A DNA stretch of 23,190 bases from Azolla pinnata (lineage: Eukaryota; Streptophyta; Polypodiopsida; Salviniales; Salviniaceae). Numbering within the stretch: position 1 is the first letter of the stretch; each line of letters opens with the position of its first letter. Below the pieces are notes generated by a model that searched no databases, was not told where the DNA came from, and was given only the letters and a program-made list of their open reading frames with translations. The position numbers and the translations under genes are program-made. Of the stretch, positions 22,201 to 23,190 are shown piece after piece. The stretch covers positions 86,745 through 109,934 of the forward strand of contig JBBBWG010000670.1 of NCBI GenBank assembly GCA_037176905.1. The letters run 5' to 3'.

Positions 22201-22983
22201 ACATACCATGTAAATGTACATCTTGGCTATGAGGAATGAAACATTATCGTGTGGTTGATAATATAATTGATATAGTTAATAGATAACACAGTGACTAGTG
22301 TTCTTTGTATTATCATACCCTCTAAGATATATTTGTCAATTCATATGGCTCGACTATAGACTATTCAGCTTCTGTGGCCTATGTGCAGCCAGCACAATTC
22401 TTTGATGTTGTTTTTGTGACAAGCTAAAATACTTCCTGCACAAAATCGCCATTTGCAAGCTTAAAAGCACTTGTGAGATACTGATTCGATAATGATCTGA
22501 GATCATACTACGCAAGCAAAGCGTGCTGCTAGCCTCTCCAGTAACAGAAGTATTAAAAAATGGAGGCGAGCAGGAAAGCGTAGCATCCGTATTTCACATC
22601 TACGGTGTGACCAAAGCGAGCAACTGATATACGATAACCCTGGAGCAACCTTGCATCCGCACACAAAGGCTGTAAAACGTATTTCTGAGCAGGGAAGACG
22701 GTATGTAAGCCACCTAAAAGGACGAGAAACCGCGCAAAACAATGCATCCAGAACGCAGCGACCATGTGCAGCAGCACGCATGGATCGAGGCAGTCAAATA
22801 CATACATCCGCATGTGCATACGCGACGGAGATAGAGGGAGGGGGGGGGAGAACCTGAACCGAGGCTGTCGAGAGCTGCAGTGTGGGACGAGGCTTTGCGA
22901 TCCGGGAGCTGGCGCGGCTTCTTTTGCAGCGGCGAAGGCGGCTGTGGTGGTAGATGTTGCTGTGGGGGGTGCAAGCAATCCAT
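19229..22983 (-). CDS. CCCH zinc finger and KH domain RNA-binding protein (C3H-C3H-KH-C3H)
   Basis: A predicted RNA-binding protein of the plant family that includes Arabidopsis KHZ1/KHZ2 and rice C3H proteins with a KH domain. Exons in transcript order: 22983-22854, 21824-21761, 20042-19229, giving 335 residues. Finger 1 is C60-x8-C69-x5-C75-x3-H79, finger 2 is C166 to H185 with the same spacing, the KH domain spans about 217-283 with the GKAG loop at 232-235, and finger 3 is C306-x7-C-x5-C-x3-H324. The last exon (from Thr66) is certain. Exon 2 is only 64 bases; it supplies STGVGSKTKACLKFFS, which matches the family's sequence before finger 1 and completes its first cysteine. Exon 1 is the least certain: the ATG at 22983 (GCCATGG) with the donor at 22853 leaves the phase needed by exon 2, but its Pro/Gln-rich peptide has no recognised homology. 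Acceptor CAG at 21822 is an alternative. Confidence 0.82.
20043..21760 (-). other. Large intron 2 of the CCCH/KH gene
   Basis: This 1,718-base AT-rich intron begins GTTTTT and ends in TCTCACAG on the minus strand. It splits the first zinc finger between Ser65 and Thr66. No internal gene or repeat array is seen. Confidence 0.8.
21825..22853 (-). other. Intron 1 of the CCCH/KH gene
   Basis: On the minus strand this 1,029-base stretch begins GTTCTC and ends in TTTTGTAG. Open frames inside it, such as 22503-22781, lack motifs. It carries a threefold AT-rich repeat near 21893-22003. Its upstream boundary depends on the exon 1 model. Confidence 0.55.
21893..22003. repeat. AT-rich imperfect repeat, three copies
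   Basis: CTCCTTGAAGAGATCAATTA-like units occur at 21893-21923, 21941-21972 and 21974-22003, each ending in a version of AAAATATT. The second copy has AAATTAATTTAC in place of GATCAATTATA. The third lacks the CTC start. Confidence 0.75.
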
Positions 22984-23190
22984 GGCAAGGCGCAGGCAGC
23001 TTCTTCCCTCGTCTTCCCGCTTCGCCGTGATCGCGCTCTCGCTGTCGCTTCTCTGCGCTTCCTTCTCTACGGCGCGCTGTAGCCACGCTCAGGGCGCAAA
23101 AACACAGAACACGATGATGACAGAAATCACGAGGAAAGATTTTGAACGCCCTTCTTAGTCAAAATGGCATGCACACATGCATGCATGCAT
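22984..23190 (-). promoter_or_regulatory. Upstream region of the CCCH/KH gene
   Basis: This is the leader and proximal promoter on the minus strand. Out-of-frame ATGs occur at 22988 and 23086; if transcribed, they would open overlapping upstream frames. The window ends in a CATG/GCAT simple repeat (about 23168-23190), like the one at the left edge. Confidence 0.4.

Noticed and set aside
22553..23086. A 177-residue open frame on the minus strand starting MATARRREGSAEKRQ
   Set aside because: It lies upstream of and across the proposed exon 1 in another frame, has no recognised motif, and its phase at the 22853 donor does not fit exon 2. It cannot be fully excluded as an alternative start.
1..23190. 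tRNA, rRNA, CRISPR array, transposase or retrotransposon genes
   Set aside because: I looked for tRNA-like cloverleaf boxes, CRISPR-like spaced repeats and reverse transcriptase or transposase motifs and saw none. The tandem arrays have no unique spacers.

Overview
The window is nuclear DNA of a land plant. It carries five spliced genes with canonical GT..AG introns, N-terminal extensions of the organelle-targeting type, and families found in plants: plastidial pyruvate kinase, a plastid-type LPAT, a plant mTERF protein, a Golgi PMT-type methyltransferase, and a CCCH/KH RNA-binding protein. Introns range from about 84 to 1,718 bases. The sequence alone does not settle the lineage; nothing in it is prokaryotic or viral.

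Layout from left to right. (1) 148-5036, + strand: plastidial pyruvate kinase of the beta (PKP2) type, 12 exons, 601 residues. (2) 6372-9277, + strand: plastidial 1-acyl-sn-glycerol-3-phosphate acyltransferase (LPAT1/ATS2 type), 5 exons, 349 residues, with a five-copy 35-bp minisatellite in intron 2. (3) 9278-11386: a repeat-rich spacer with a 49/50-bp minisatellite, a CATA/CATG tetranucleotide tract, and a duplicated leader segment with four telo-boxes ahead of the next gene. (4) 11387-13653, + strand: mTERF family protein, 3 exons, 604 residues. (5) 14490-17789, - strand: PMT-type methyltransferase, 8 exons, 606 residues, whose intron 1 holds a duplicated copy of the exon 2 acceptor region. 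(6) 17790-19228: PMT leader and promoter with an ACGT/G-box cluster, then the 3' flank of the last gene. (7) 19229-22983, - strand: a C3H-C3H-KH-C3H protein, 3 exons, 335 residues; its first zinc finger is cut by a 1.7-kb intron.

The first two genes both act in plastid lipid supply: pyruvate for acetyl-CoA, and phosphatidic acid synthesis. The mTERF protein probably acts in plastid or mitochondrial gene expression, PMT in Golgi pectin methylation, and the CCCH/KH protein on RNA. No operon-like logic links all five; most look like conserved housekeeping genes. I did not find a convincing new biological system. The points most worth checking are the duplicated splice acceptor in PMT intron 1, the telo-box leader duplication, the minisatellites, and the gene models that rest on phase and motif reasoning.
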